From the NCBI GenBank assembly GCA_012521185.1, contig JAAYMV010000073.1, positions 1 to 32,816 on the forward strand: DNA of 32,816 nucleotides, in the 5' to 3' direction. Each line of letters begins with the position of its first letter. The stretch's first letter is position 1. The stretch comes from Bacillota bacterium (GTDB taxonomy: Bacteria; Bacillota; Limnochordia; Darwinibacteriales; DTU012). The position numbers were made by a program, and so were the translations under genes. Shown here piece by piece: positions 10,718 to 20,081 of this stretch. Under the pieces are notes generated by a model, which saw only the letters and a list, made by a program, of their open reading frames with translations, was not told the DNA's origin and did not search any database.

Positions 10718-12190
10718 TTACCTCCTAGACAACCATTCCCTACTAGCCATCCGTAATAAAAAGTCTGCCTCTGACGGCCCATTACTTCCTGCTGGATAAA
10801 TATAGGTTGGTGGATTATTAACATCCCAATCCTTAGCAATTTGATCAACAAAACGCCACGAATACTCTACTTCATCCCAACGTGTAAACAAGGTGGATTC
10901 TCCCCGAATTACATCATACAATAATCGTTCATATGCTTCCGGTGAATTAAAACCTTCAATAGAGCTATGACAAAAATCCATAGAAACAGGGACAATCGTT
11001 TGTTCAGTACCTGGTCGTTTCGCGTTAAACCTTAAGAAAATCCCTTCATCTGGCTGCACACTAATAATCAAAATATTGGGTTCTAACTTATTATCTTTAA
11101 AATAGAGAACACCAGGTAGTTTCTTGAAATGGATAACTATTTCAGAATACTTCTCTGGCATTCTTTTGCCAGTGCGTAGATAAAATGGAACACCAGCCCA
11201 TCTGAAATTCTCCACTTCCGCCTTGAGAGCAACAAAAGTTTCAACTTGAGAATTTGGATTAACCCGCACCTCTTGCCTATAAGCAACTACTTGTTCACCA
11301 TTAACTACTCCAGGACCATATTGTCCGCGAATTACATTTTCTGGATCTACTTTAAGAGAACGCAAAACTTTAACTTTTTCATCCCTAATAGACTCTGTTT
11401 CTAAATCTACTGGCGGCTCCATAGCAATTAAAGACAGTAATTGTAACATATGATTCTGTACCATATCTCGCAAAGCACCAGATTGCTCATAATAAGGTCC
11501 GCGAGTACCGACACCCACAGTTTCAGCAAAAGTAATCTGGACATGATCTATGTATTTGTTATTCCATAACGGCTCAAATAAAGTGTTGGCAAACCGCAAT
11601 ACCATTAGGTTTTGTACCATCTCTTTACCTAAATAATGATCTATCCGGTAAATATTTTGCTCGGCAAAAGTCTGACGAATAACTTTATTTAACTGTCTAG
11701 CAGACGTCAAATCTCTACCAAAAGGCTTTTCAATAACCACTCTTTGCCAAGAATCCAGGTTGGGCGCCATTTGATGTTGCTTAATCTCCAAAGTTATTGG
11801 CGCAAAATGTTCTGGAGCAACTGCTAAGAAAAACACTCGATTACCTAAAGTATGATACTTTTGGTCTAACTCTTCCAGATAAGTTTTTAATCCAGCATAA
11901 GCATGGGAATCATAGAAATCTAGTTGATAGTAATGAAAACGCTCTAGAAACTGATGATCAGCCTGATTATCAGTAAACTCAATCCGCGAATATCTTTTAA
12001 TCGAATCAATTAAATCTTCATGAGCTTGCTGTTCCCTTTTTTCTCGCCGTCCAATTGAAAGCACGGCAAAATCCTGGGGCAGTAAATTATCTCGATAGAG
12101 ATTATAGAGTGCAGGATATAACTTTCGTCTAGTTAAATCCCCAGTAGCTCCAAAGATCACTAAAATACATGGTTGTAATTGTTCCATCAT
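10718..12190 (-). CDS. zwf: Glucose-6-phosphate 1-dehydrogenase
   Basis: Oxidises glucose 6-phosphate to 6-phosphogluconolactone with NADP+ at the entry of the oxidative pentose phosphate pathway. The N-terminal FGATGDLTRRKLYPALY is the nucleotide-binding loop. RIDHYLGKEMVQNL contains the catalytic-site HYLGKE signature. Later blocks include FYLRTGKRMPEK and the C-terminal RWDEVEYSWRFVDQ. The length (490 residues) is standard. The ATG at 12190 follows GGAG by six bases; an ATG at 12187 is equally possible, while the frame from 12202 would begin at the ribosome binding site. It sits between the DUF188 gene (18-base gap) and the cyclase gene. No gnd or pgl gene accompanies it. Confidence 0.95.
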   Translation of the reverse strand: MMEQLQPCILVIFGATGDLTRRKLYPALYNLYRDNLLPQDFAVLSIGRREKREQQAHEDLIDSIKRYSRIEFTDNQADHQFLERFHYYQLDFYDSHAYAGLKTYLEELDQKYHTLGNRVFFLAVAPEHFAPITLEIKQHQMAPNLDSWQRVVIEKPFGRDLTSARQLNKVIRQTFAEQNIYRIDHYLGKEMVQNLMVLRFANTLFEPLWNNKYIDHVQITFAETVGVGTRGPYYEQSGALRDMVQNHMLQLLSLIAMEPPVDLETESIRDEKVKVLRSLKVDPENVIRGQYGPGVVNGEQVVAYRQEVRVNPNSQVETFVALKAEVENFRWAGVPFYLRTGKRMPEKYSEIVIHFKKLPGVLYFKDNKLEPNILIISVQPDEGIFLRFNAKRPGTEQTIVPVSMDFCHSSIEGFNSPEAYERLLYDVIRGESTLFTRWDEVEYSWRFVDQIAKDWDVNNPPTYIYPAGSNGPSEADFLLRMASREWLSRR

Positions 12191-12208
12191 CCAACACTCC
12201 ATTCTGCG

Positions 12209-12661
12209 CTAACTGCAATTCATCATAGTCTCCAGTAATTTTAGCAAAGAACGATGAAAACGTTGATCATCTTCTAACCGTCTAGCTGACACACCCTTGG
12301 TTTTTCCTCCTGCACGCCGCACCTTAGCTTTTAGAGAACGTTCCTCTAACATAAAATCCATTTGTTCATTATTATAAATTCGACCAGCAGGGGATAGGGC
12401 TAAACCACCTTTGGCTAAGACCAAAGCTGCTAAACCCCAGTCTTGGGTAATAACTAAATCTCCCGGCTGCATTGAATTAATAATGGCAATATCTGCTGCA
12501 TCCGCTTGATTATCCACTACGATATGATCATCATTGTTTATTTGATGATTATAAGAAGCCACCGTTAGTAAACGATATTGATATTTTACTTGTTCCTGCT
12601 TTAAAATTGCTAAACAGGAACGTGGACAAGCATCTGCATCCACTATAACCTTCGCCTTCAT
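12209..12661 (-). CDS. DUF188 family protein (YaiI/YqxD)
   Basis: A 150-residue member of the YaiI/YqxD family (DUF188), which has a PIN-like fold and no firmly established biochemical role. Typical features are the N-terminal [10 protein letters not shown], the segment [24 protein letters not shown] and the C-terminal [10 protein letters not shown]. The acidic residues of the PIN-like core (D8, D10, D53, D57) are kept, consistent with metal binding. The start ATG overlaps the stop of the upstream transporter gene in a four-base ATGA, so the two are probably translationally coupled. The function of the pairing is not known. Confidence 0.9.
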   Translation of the reverse strand: MKAKVIVDADACPRSCLAILKQEQVKYQYRLLTVASYNHQINNDDHIVVDNQADAADIAIINSMQPGDLVITQDWGLAALVLAKGGLALSPAGRIYNNEQMDFMLEERSLKAKVRRAGGKTKGVSARRLEDDQRFHRSLLKLLETMMNCS

Positions 12662-13596
12662 TTTCCTCTCCCATTCCAGCTATTTACAATTGCGATTCCA
12701 AAGGCTACTAAGAGTAAAGAAATTACCACAGATAAAGTAATTTTTTCTCCTGGCAAGAAAATCGCCGATAAAATAGTTCCGGCAATTGGAATCATAAAGC
12801 GATAAAAAGTAACTTCGCCAGCCTTATTATGTTTTAACAGAATATACCAAATTGAAAAGGCTGCAGCTGACAAAAAGGCAGAGTAAACAAACAATCCCCA
12901 AAACAGCGGTGTAGGATTTAGATCCTGAGTCCACAAAGCAGGCAAACCAAAAGCCAGTAATAACAAGGAACCAAACAATAATTGGTAAGCATTAACAATT
13001 AAAGGATTAATAGTTGAAGACAACTTCTTAGCCTGAAAAGTGCCAACCACACCAGCCAATCCTGCAAAAATCAAAAAGCCTTCTCCAACAAAAGTAAAAT
13101 CCCATGATAAACCGCTCGGATCAGGCTGCCAGTTGATAATCAGTATCCCAAGTAAGCCAGTAATTAATCCAGTTATTTTGCTAGGATTTAATCGATCATC
13201 TGTATAAACAAAGTGAGCAAAAATAACTACTAAAAAATTACCAATGGAATTTAATATCGCACTTTTTATTCCCGTAGCATGGGCAACTCCATTATAAAAG
13301 AAAAAATACTGTAAACCAGTCTGGGCAAGTCCTAATCCTAGTAACGGTTTAACCCACTCTCCTTTTATCTTAACCGATTCGCGAAAACCAAAACTAATCA
13401 CTGCAAAAACCATCAGCGAAGCTAATAAAAAACGACCTCCTGCTAATAAAACACGACTTAATGTATCAGAGGAGTCTAGACCTAGTTCACTATAGGTTAC
13501 TTTTAAAACTGGAAAAGCACTACCCCATAAAACACAAGCGATAATTGCCAAAATAGCTACTACGTATTTGTTAGTAAATATTTTCGTTCTAGACAT
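12658..13596 (-). CDS. EamA/DMT-family transporter
   Basis: A 312-residue integral membrane protein with about ten hydrophobic segments in two EamA repeats (roughly residues 10-155 and 170-308). The first begins with [20 protein letters not shown], the tryptophan/GSAFP signature of drug/metabolite transporters. Substrates in this superfamily range from amino acids to nucleosides and cannot be predicted here. It is the first gene of the DMT-DUF188-zwf-cyclase unit and has its own promoter. The start at 13596 is preceded by GGAAGGTGC. Confidence 0.9.
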   Translation of the reverse strand: MSRTKIFTNKYVVAILAIIACVLWGSAFPVLKVTYSELGLDSSDTLSRVLLAGGRFLLASLMVFAVISFGFRESVKIKGEWVKPLLGLGLAQTGLQYFFFYNGVAHATGIKSAILNSIGNFLVVIFAHFVYTDDRLNPSKITGLITGLLGILIINWQPDPSGLSWDFTFVGEGFLIFAGLAGVVGTFQAKKLSSTINPLIVNAYQLLFGSLLLLAFGLPALWTQDLNPTPLFWGLFVYSAFLSAAAFSIWYILLKHNKAGEVTFYRFMIPIAGTILSAIFLPGEKITLSVVISLLLVAFGIAIVNSWNGRGK

Positions 13597-13631
13597 TAAC
13601 TAAAGCACCTTCCATTTCAATTGTTAACCTC

Positions 13632-13660
13632 ATTCTAGACTAACTCTATCTATTCGTCAA
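13632..13660 (-). promoter_or_regulatory. Promoter upstream of the DMT transporter unit
   Basis: TTGACG (13660-13655), a 17-base spacer and TAGAAT (13637-13632) are each one mismatch from consensus. They lie 36 bases upstream of the DMT start codon. Confidence 0.7.
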
Positions 13661-13677
13661 ATCATTCCAATTTACAA

Positions 13678-13710
13678 GAAAGGATCATTGAATTAATCAA
13701 TGATCCTTTC
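13678..13710 (-). terminator. Terminator downstream of hcp
   Basis: Perfect 14-base arms (gaaaggatcattga and its complement) surround a five-base loop. They start seven bases after the hcp stop. The following T-rich tract on the minus strand (CTTTCTTG) is modest, so strength is uncertain. Confidence 0.7.
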
Positions 13711-13716
13711 ATAGTT

Positions 13717-15003
13717 TTAACCAAGAATTGTCTTAATATCTTCCTCAACAGTTGTCGTGAGACGTAAATCAAAGTTTTCTTGGAGATATTCAAATACTTT
13801 TGGTGTAATCCAAGCTGGAGCGGATGGACCGATGTAAATACCTTTCAAACCGATAGAAAATAAACTCATTAAAATAGCAATAGCTTTCTGCTCCATCCAA
13901 GATAGTACTAAAGTTAATGGTAAATCATTTAGATCACATTCAAAGGCTTCAGCTAAAGCCGCAGCAATTTGAATACCAACAATCGCATCATTACATTGAC
14001 CTAAGTCTAGCAAACGAGGAATACCATCGATATCACCAAGGTCTAAATCATTAAATCTAAATTTACCACAAGCTAAGGTTAAAACAACTGTATCTTTTGG
14101 TAAGCTAGCCACAAAGTCACGATAATAATTACGGTGTTTACCTGGAGCATCACAGCCGCCTATTAAGAAGAAATGACGAATCTTACCTTCTTTCACTGCT
14201 TGAACGATTTTATCAGCCATTGGCAAAATATTAGTATCAGCAAAACCTGTTGTTAAATACTTGCCTTCAGGCTCACCTTCCATTTTTGGCAATGATAAAG
14301 CTTTTTCAATTAATGGTGTAAAATCATAGCCTTCGATTTGTTCCACACCTGGTACCCCGTCTACACCAATGGTAAACATTCTGTCTCTATAAGATTCATC
14401 TGGTAACATGACACAGTTAGATGTAACTAAAATTGCCCCTTGGAAATCTCTGAATAAAGATTTTTGATCAAACCATGCCCCACCTAGATTTCCTTTTAAA
14501 TGAGGGAATTTTTTTAGTTCTGGGTAACCATGAGCAGGTAACATTTCAGAATGAGTATAAATATTAATGCCTTTTCCTTCTGTTTGTTTCAGCAACTCAT
14601 ATAGAGCTTTCATACTGTGTCCAGTAACTACAATACCATGACCTTCAAATATATTAGTAGGGACCTTTACAGGTACCATTTCCCCAAAGTTCTTCACATG
14701 GGCTTCTTTTAACATTTTCATGGCTTCAAGGGTCATTTGACCAGCCTTTAAGTTAAAGCCAATGGTTTGTTCTAAGTCAAAATTCACGTTTGTTAGGGTG
14801 CTATAAAGACCCTCAGCAAAGAAAGCATTAATCTTTGGATTCTCTACACCAAGTTCACGTGCGTGATAAGCATAAGCTGCAATACCTTTCATGGCATAAA
14901 TCAAGTTATCTTGTAAACTTTGAATGTTTTCGTCTTTACCGCACACTCCAACCTTGGTGCATGCAACACCACCAACAGTCATTTCACATTGGTTACAAAA
15001 CAT
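13717..15003 (-). CDS. hcp: Hybrid cluster protein, short class III form (hydroxylamine/NO reductase)
   Basis: A 428-residue hybrid cluster protein. Hcp enzymes reduce nitric oxide or hydroxylamine and take part in nitrosative stress defence in anaerobes. The N-terminal cubane cysteines are C3, C6, C15 and C21. The hybrid cluster ligands are all visible: H129, E153 (HSEMLPAHGYP), C197 (SNCVM), C284 (GGCDAPGKHR), C312 (LACGKF), C337 (GQCNDA), E371 and K373 (SWMEQKA). The protein lacks about 115 residues of the helical domain found in the longer class I and II forms, which fits class III. It is monocistronic between a terminator and a promoter with a consensus FNR-type site. The start follows AAGGGGAG. 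No hcr reductase gene is adjacent. Confidence 0.95.
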   Translation of the reverse strand: MFCNQCEMTVGGVACTKVGVCGKDENIQSLQDNLIYAMKGIAAYAYHARELGVENPKINAFFAEGLYSTLTNVNFDLEQTIGFNLKAGQMTLEAMKMLKEAHVKNFGEMVPVKVPTNIFEGHGIVVTGHSMKALYELLKQTEGKGINIYTHSEMLPAHGYPELKKFPHLKGNLGGAWFDQKSLFRDFQGAILVTSNCVMLPDESYRDRMFTIGVDGVPGVEQIEGYDFTPLIEKALSLPKMEGEPEGKYLTTGFADTNILPMADKIVQAVKEGKIRHFFLIGGCDAPGKHRNYYRDFVASLPKDTVVLTLACGKFRFNDLDLGDIDGIPRLLDLGQCNDAIVGIQIAAALAEAFECDLNDLPLTLVLSWMEQKAIAILMSLFSIGLKGIYIGPSAPAWITPKVFEYLQENFDLRLTTTVEEDIKTILG

Positions 15004-15092
15004 GTTGTTATCTCCCCTTCTTGATTGTAATGCTATAAAAATAATTAAGTACTTACTCCGTAATATTCACTGTGAAAGTTAGTACAAAAAAA

Positions 15093-15134
15093 AGTATAGC
15101 ATAGGGAGATCTACAAAAAATTGATATAGATCAA
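15093..15134 (-). promoter_or_regulatory. FNR/Crp-type activator site and -10 element of hcp
   Basis: A perfect FNR-type palindrome TTGAT-CTAT-ATCAA occupies 15134-15121 on the minus strand. A -10 hexamer TATACT lies at 15098-15093, and nothing resembles a -35 (ATTTTT at that place). The site is centred 41.5 bases upstream of the predicted start near 15086, the textbook position for a class II activator. The regulator gene is not in the window. Confidence 0.8.
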
Positions 15135-15163
15135 TTTTGGGACATTTAATAATTATTTAATCG

Positions 15164-15445
15164 TCACAGCAACTCTGTTTCCACAGCTACAATCTCTAAC
15201 CGAGGTTCTGCCTCAATAAAACGAATTATTTGATCCACCTGTTGGTGAGCATGGCTGGTAGAAGTACTAACCACGGCCATGCCCACCTCCGCTTTTTGCC
15301 ATAAGTCTTGTGAACCGACTTCAGCAATTGCTACATTAAATTTGTTCCTAGTGCGATTAAGTACACTATTTAAAATTCCTCTTTTCTCCTTTAAAGAATG
15401 CACTGCACTAAGATGAATAGTTAAAAGGGCGGTTTTTATAATCAT
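15164..15445 (-). CDS. DUF503 family protein (YlxP-like)
   Basis: A 93-residue protein matching DUF503: it begins MIIKTALLTIHL, has the invariant SLKEKRGILNSVLNRTRNKFNVAIAEVG-type core (shown in part as LKEKRGILNS) and ends in an alternating strand. Relatives such as YlxP are ferredoxin-fold proteins of unknown function, often near translation or ribosome-maturation genes. Here it follows the tRNA-modification gene mnmA by 20 bases, with GGGGGG as ribosome binding site, so co-transcription is likely. Confidence 0.88.
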   Translation of the reverse strand: MIIKTALLTIHLSAVHSLKEKRGILNSVLNRTRNKFNVAIAEVGSQDLWQKAEVGMAVVSTSTSHAHQQVDQIIRFIEAEPRLEIVAVETELL

Positions 15446-15465
15446 TATTTACCCCCCTAGTCTAG

Positions 15466-16557
<1,092 letters not shown>

Positions 16558-16564
16558 TCACTCC

Positions 16565-17491
16565 TTAATGCTTAGCCCTACCGATAGATGATGTTTGCCT
16601 GATCACTGCTGGGACATTTAACCGCACTGGACTGCGCCCTTCATCGTCAATTAGACTTTTTAAGAGTGTTGCCGCCCATTTTCCCATTGAAACTAAGGAC
16701 ACGTCTATTCTACTCATTGGCGGAGTTAACTCTTTTGTTAACTCCAAATCGTCAAAACCAACAAGAGAAATATCTTTAGGAATCTTTAATCCTTGATCAA
16801 CTATGGCTTGATATGCTCCTAAAGCTAATTCAGAACTAGCTGCCACCAAAGCAGTTGGAGAAGCCTGTTCTAAAAGCTGTAAAGTGGCTTGATAACCACT
16901 TTGCCGATCCCAATTGGTAGCAACCTGAATTAATGCTTCGTTTACCGGAAGCCTAGCACATAATATACCTAACTTATAGCCACGTAATCGTTCTTGTCTG
17001 ATTATATCATGCTCCGGACCATTTAAGAATGCAATCTGCCGATGACCATATTTTACTAACAGTTGAATCGCTTCTAACATGGCCTTCCGTTCATCTATGC
17101 TAATTAACGAGTAATCCTCCTCTTCAAGTAAACCATCAACCACTACGACCGGAACATTACTTGGTTTAATTGCTGCATTACCTAACAGAATTAGTCCTTT
17201 CGCTTGTCCTAAATCATCTTGGATCAGTAATTTCTCAGCTGATGCAGCTTGCTCTATTCCTTCAAGTATCTTCTCATAGAATTTAGTCCAATCTGGGGAG
17301 GATGAAATATGAACCGCAATGGGAACTCTCACATTTGTCTGCTTCAATGGTTCATAACCTAACTGCTTCACCGCTTCTAAAACCAATCGTCTTTTTTCCG
17401 GACTCACATTGGTACTATCGCTTAAGACCCGTGATACAGTGGCACGGGAAACCTTTGCTAACTCGGCGACTTCCTCCATCGTAGGCTTCAA
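16565..17491 (-). CDS. LacI-family transcriptional regulator
   Basis: A 308-residue repressor-type protein. The N-terminal helix-turn-helix is MEEVAELAKVSRATVSRVLS, followed by the hinge segment RRLVLEAVKQLGYEP. A periplasmic-binding-protein-like sensor domain fills the rest (GHRQIAFLNGP, ISLVGFDDLELT, PPMSRIDVSL). Such regulators usually respond to sugars or sugar phosphates. The start is taken as the TTG at 17491, seven bases after AGGAGG. The ATG at 17479 is the alternative. It lies downstream of a beta-hydroxyacid dehydrogenase gene and upstream of mnmA. Neither is an obvious LacI target, so its regulon is not visible. Confidence 0.92.
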   Translation of the reverse strand: MKPTMEEVAELAKVSRATVSRVLSDSTNVSPEKRRLVLEAVKQLGYEPLKQTNVRVPIAVHISSSPDWTKFYEKILEGIEQAASAEKLLIQDDLGQAKGLILLGNAAIKPSNVPVVVVDGLLEEEDYSLISIDERKAMLEAIQLLVKYGHRQIAFLNGPEHDIIRQERLRGYKLGILCARLPVNEALIQVATNWDRQSGYQATLQLLEQASPTALVAASSELALGAYQAIVDQGLKIPKDISLVGFDDLELTKELTPPMSRIDVSLVSMGKWAATLLKSLIDDEGRSPVRLNVPAVIRQTSSIGRAKH

Positions 17492-17525
17492 AACAGTTCC
17501 TCCTCATCGAGAAAATACCATTTAT

Positions 17526-17554
17526 ATTTTACCCTTTGGATTTAATTATTGCAA
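17526..17554 (-). promoter_or_regulatory. Promoter upstream of the lacI-type gene
   Basis: TTGCAA (17554-17549), a 17-base spacer and TAAAAT (17531-17526) precede the lacI-type gene on the minus strand. This suggests that it is transcribed apart from the dehydrogenase gene. I see no clear LacI-type palindrome over it. Confidence 0.55.
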
Positions 17555-17565
17555 GCTACTCTTCT

Positions 17566-18429
17566 TTATTTTTCATAATATTTAATCAATGCTTGCGTAC
17601 CTAAATCTTCTAGCCCAGCTTTTGCTAATTCTTGATACATAGATAAAACATTTTTTAAAACTGCTAACTCCAATTGAACGTCACTGCTTTCCTCTGCAGC
17701 AATGGTCATATCCTTTATAAAATGTTTAATATAAAAGCCTGGGTCATAATTGCCTTTTAAAATTTGTGCCCCATTATTAGACATTTGCCAACTGCCAGCG
17801 GCGCCTGAACTAATCGTGGTCAACATCTTTTCTAAATCTAGTCCTGCTGCCTTCCCATAAGCCAAGGCTTCACAGACTCCTGCTAATGTACCAGCTATAG
17901 CAATTTGGTTAGCCATTTTAGTATGCTGACCAGAACCAGCAGGACCATGGTAAGTGATAGTTTTCCCCAAAACTTCAAAAATAGGTAGACAGGCATTAAA
18001 GGCAGCTTCTTCTCCGCCAACCATAATGGCTAATGTAGCATTTTTCGCTCCCACATCTCCACCAGATACTGGAGCATCTAAAGCAAACAAACCTTTTGCA
18101 GAGGCTTCTTGGTAAATCCGTTGACTCAATTTCGGACTAGTAGTTGTCATATCTATTAAGTAAGCACCTGGTTTAGCATGCTGAATAATACCATGTTCCC
18201 CAAAATAAACTTCTTCCACATCTTTTGGAAAGCCAACCATAGTGATTACTGCATCTTTATTTTGCACGCATTCAGCAATGGAATCACACCATAGGGCTCC
18301 ATCTTCAATCACATCTAGCACCTTTCTCTTAGTTCTAGTATAAATACTCACTTGATAACCATTTTTCATCAAGTTACGTACCATAGAACGACCCATTACA
18401 CCAACACCAATAAAAGCAATATTTTGCAT
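17566..18429 (-). CDS. Beta-hydroxyacid dehydrogenase (3-hydroxyisobutyrate / tartronate semialdehyde reductase family)
   Basis: An NAD(P)-dependent dehydrogenase of 287 residues. The Rossmann motif is FIGVGVMGRSMVRNL, the substrate signature is DAPVSGGDVGAKNATLAIMVGG, and the catalytic lysine is in GSGQHTKMANQ. Members reduce tartronate or succinate semialdehyde or oxidise 3-hydroxyisobutyrate, and the sequence does not decide which. Three ATG codons stand in a row. The third, at 18429, is the best spaced from GGAGGT (18441-18436), while the first (18435) is immediately adjacent to it. The gene is divergent from sfsA. Confidence 0.9.
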   Translation of the reverse strand: MQNIAFIGVGVMGRSMVRNLMKNGYQVSIYTRTKRKVLDVIEDGALWCDSIAECVQNKDAVITMVGFPKDVEEVYFGEHGIIQHAKPGAYLIDMTTTSPKLSQRIYQEASAKGLFALDAPVSGGDVGAKNATLAIMVGGEEAAFNACLPIFEVLGKTITYHGPAGSGQHTKMANQIAIAGTLAGVCEALAYGKAAGLDLEKMLTTISSGAAGSWQMSNNGAQILKGNYDPGFYIKHFIKDMTIAAEESSDVQLELAVLKNVLSMYQELAKAGLEDLGTQALIKYYEK

Positions 18430-18542
18430 CATCATACCTCCATAGTATAATTCTCTTAATACTCTTTGGCTTAATGTAGATAAAATCCTTTTGTTTTATG
18501 ATACAATTACCAATAAGAACATTTATAGAATTGGAGTTTAAA

Positions 18543-19241
18543 ATGAAGTACGATAAAATTATTGAAGCAAAATTTGTTAAACGACCAAATCGATTCATTG
18601 CTCATGTTGAAATTGATGGACGTGAAAAAACCGTGCATGTCAAGAATACAGGGCGCTGTAAAGAACTATTAGTTCCAGGAGCTAAAGTAATCCTTGAGGA
18701 TTGTTCCCATGTTCCTACACGGAAAACTAAATACTCTCTTATTGCTGTTTGGAAAGGAAATATGCTAGTTAACATGGATTCCCAAGCACCAAATATGGCT
18801 GTGTTTAGTGGACTAAAGAATAACTTAGTGCCTAGTTTGACTAATCTCAAAAAAATTCAACGCGAAGTTAAATTCGGAAATTCTAGATTCGATTTATACT
18901 TTGAATCAGAAAGGGATAAGGGTTTTATCGAAGTTAAAGGGGTAACTTTAGAAAAGGATTCAGTCGCAATGTTTCCAGATGCTCCCACAGACCGAGGAGC
19001 AAAGCATGTATTAGAAATGATTGATGTAGTAAATGCCGGATATCGAGGAATAATCTTTTTCTTAGTACAAATGCAGGGGCCGAAGTTATTCCACCCTAAT
19101 TTCACCATGGATGAAAAGTTCTCCAAGGCTCTCATGCAAGCGGAACAACAAGGCGTAGAAATCATGGTTTACGACTCTTTAGTTACACCTAATTCCTTAA
19201 CTTTAAATAAAGCAATGAATTATACAACAAACTCTCCTTGA
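18543..19241 (+). CDS. sfsA: SfsA family protein (sugar fermentation stimulation homolog)
   Basis: A 232-residue SfsA homolog. In E. coli SfsA was linked to maltose gene expression, and the fold combines an OB-like part with a nuclease-like core. The biochemical role is unsettled. The family signatures are NTGRCKELLVPGAKV, FGNSRFDLYFE, GFIEVKGVTLE and PDAPTDRGAKHVLEM. The acidic residues D and E of the nuclease-like core are present. The ATG at 18543 follows GGAG by six bases. An in-frame ATG 45 bases upstream lacks such a site. The stop codon lies in the arm of a bidirectional terminator shared with the merR gene. Confidence 0.92.
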   Translation: MKYDKIIEAKFVKRPNRFIAHVEIDGREKTVHVKNTGRCKELLVPGAKVILEDCSHVPTRKTKYSLIAVWKGNMLVNMDSQAPNMAVFSGLKNNLVPSLTNLKKIQREVKFGNSRFDLYFESERDKGFIEVKGVTLEKDSVAMFPDAPTDRGAKHVLEMIDVVNAGYRGIIFFLVQMQGPKLFHPNFTMDEKFSKALMQAEQQGVEIMVYDSLVTPNSLTLNKAMNYTTNSP

Positions 19242-19259
19242 AATCCAAGGAGAGTTTGT
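19227..19259. terminator. Bidirectional terminator between sfsA and the merR gene
   Basis: Perfect 14-base arms (acaaactctccttg and its complement) flank a five-base loop. The sfsA TGA is at the loop edge and the merR-type stop is three bases beyond. This is the same compact layout as at the DUF3231/pyrE junction. Confidence 0.78.
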
Positions 19260-19261
19260 GG

Positions 19262-20029
19262 TTACTTAGCTTTACCTGTATAGCACAAAATTGCTTCTTT
19301 TAAGAAATTAGCTGTACCTGGTTGCTTTTGATCATAGTAAGCAGTAAAGCGAGGATCAGCTACATACATTTCTGCTAATCCAGCATGAGCTTCCTTGCTA
19401 TAAGTTGACCAATAATAACAAATCCATTGCCGATGTAAATCAGCAATCTTTTGCCCTAATTCGCTAGAAGGTGCTGCGCCTTCATTCATGGCCTGCTCTA
19501 ATAGCTCTTTAATTTGTCGATCTAGATCGGTTAACTCTGCATACTCTGCCTCAGTCATCTTCAACAATTTTGTATTAGACTGATCCACAGTTTCGTCACC
19601 ATATTTTTCTCGCACTTCTTTTCCATATTTCGCTTCATTTTCTTCAATCAAGCGTTTAGTAAAGCCTTCAAATTTTTCTTGATCGCTCATAATACCCTTC
19701 CCTTCTGCTTGAGCAATTGACTTTTCCACAGTATTAATCAATTCATCTAATTGCTCACGTTTTGCCAGAAGTCTTTCACGGTGTTCTTTTAATGCCTGGG
19801 TTTTATCGAAATTTTCATCAGTGATTATTTTTTTAATCTGCTGTAAACTAAAACCCAGTTCGCGATAGAAAAGAATCTGCTGCAGCAAATCAATTTCGGC
19901 TGGACCATAAATTCGATAACCAGAAGAATTTATTCTTGCCGGCTTAAGGAGACCTTGTTCGTCATAATATCGAATCGTTCTTCCAGTTATCCCAGCTAAT
20001 TTGGCCAAACCTTGAACTGTGTATTCCAT
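19262..20029 (-). CDS. MerR-family regulator with TipAS effector domain
   Basis: A 255-residue MerR/TipA-type activator. The winged helix-turn-helix is MEYTVQGLAKLAGITGRTIR to about residue 70, with YYDEQGLLKPAR. A coiled-coil dimer helix (about residues 70-115) is followed by a C-terminal TipAS domain (YGDETVDQSNTKL, HRQWICYYWSTYSKEAHAGL, ADPRFTAYYD). TipAS domains bind thiopeptide-like antibiotics or other hydrophobic ligands, and the ligand here is unknown. The start at 20029 follows GGAGGTG. Its promoter has the 19-base spacer typical of MerR-activated genes, so it is probably autoregulated. No resistance gene is adjacent. Confidence 0.93.
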   Translation of the reverse strand: MEYTVQGLAKLAGITGRTIRYYDEQGLLKPARINSSGYRIYGPAEIDLLQQILFYRELGFSLQQIKKIITDENFDKTQALKEHRERLLAKREQLDELINTVEKSIAQAEGKGIMSDQEKFEGFTKRLIEENEAKYGKEVREKYGDETVDQSNTKLLKMTEAEYAELTDLDRQIKELLEQAMNEGAAPSSELGQKIADLHRQWICYYWSTYSKEAHAGLAEMYVADPRFTAYYDQKQPGTANFLKEAILCYTGKAK

Positions 20030-20050
20030 GAAACACCTCCTAACAGTCAC

Positions 20051-20081
20051 ACTATACACCTTGACGCAACGGTAAGGTCAA
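20051..20081 (-). promoter_or_regulatory. MerR-type promoter (19-bp spacer) with inverted repeat
   Basis: TTGACC (20081-20076), a 19-base spacer and TATAGT (20056-20051) are the over-long layout that MerR proteins untwist to activate transcription. The spacer region contains the inverted repeat ACCTT-N11-AAGGT (20058-20078). The -35 overlaps the stop codon of the upstream GGDEF-like gene. Confidence 0.85.
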
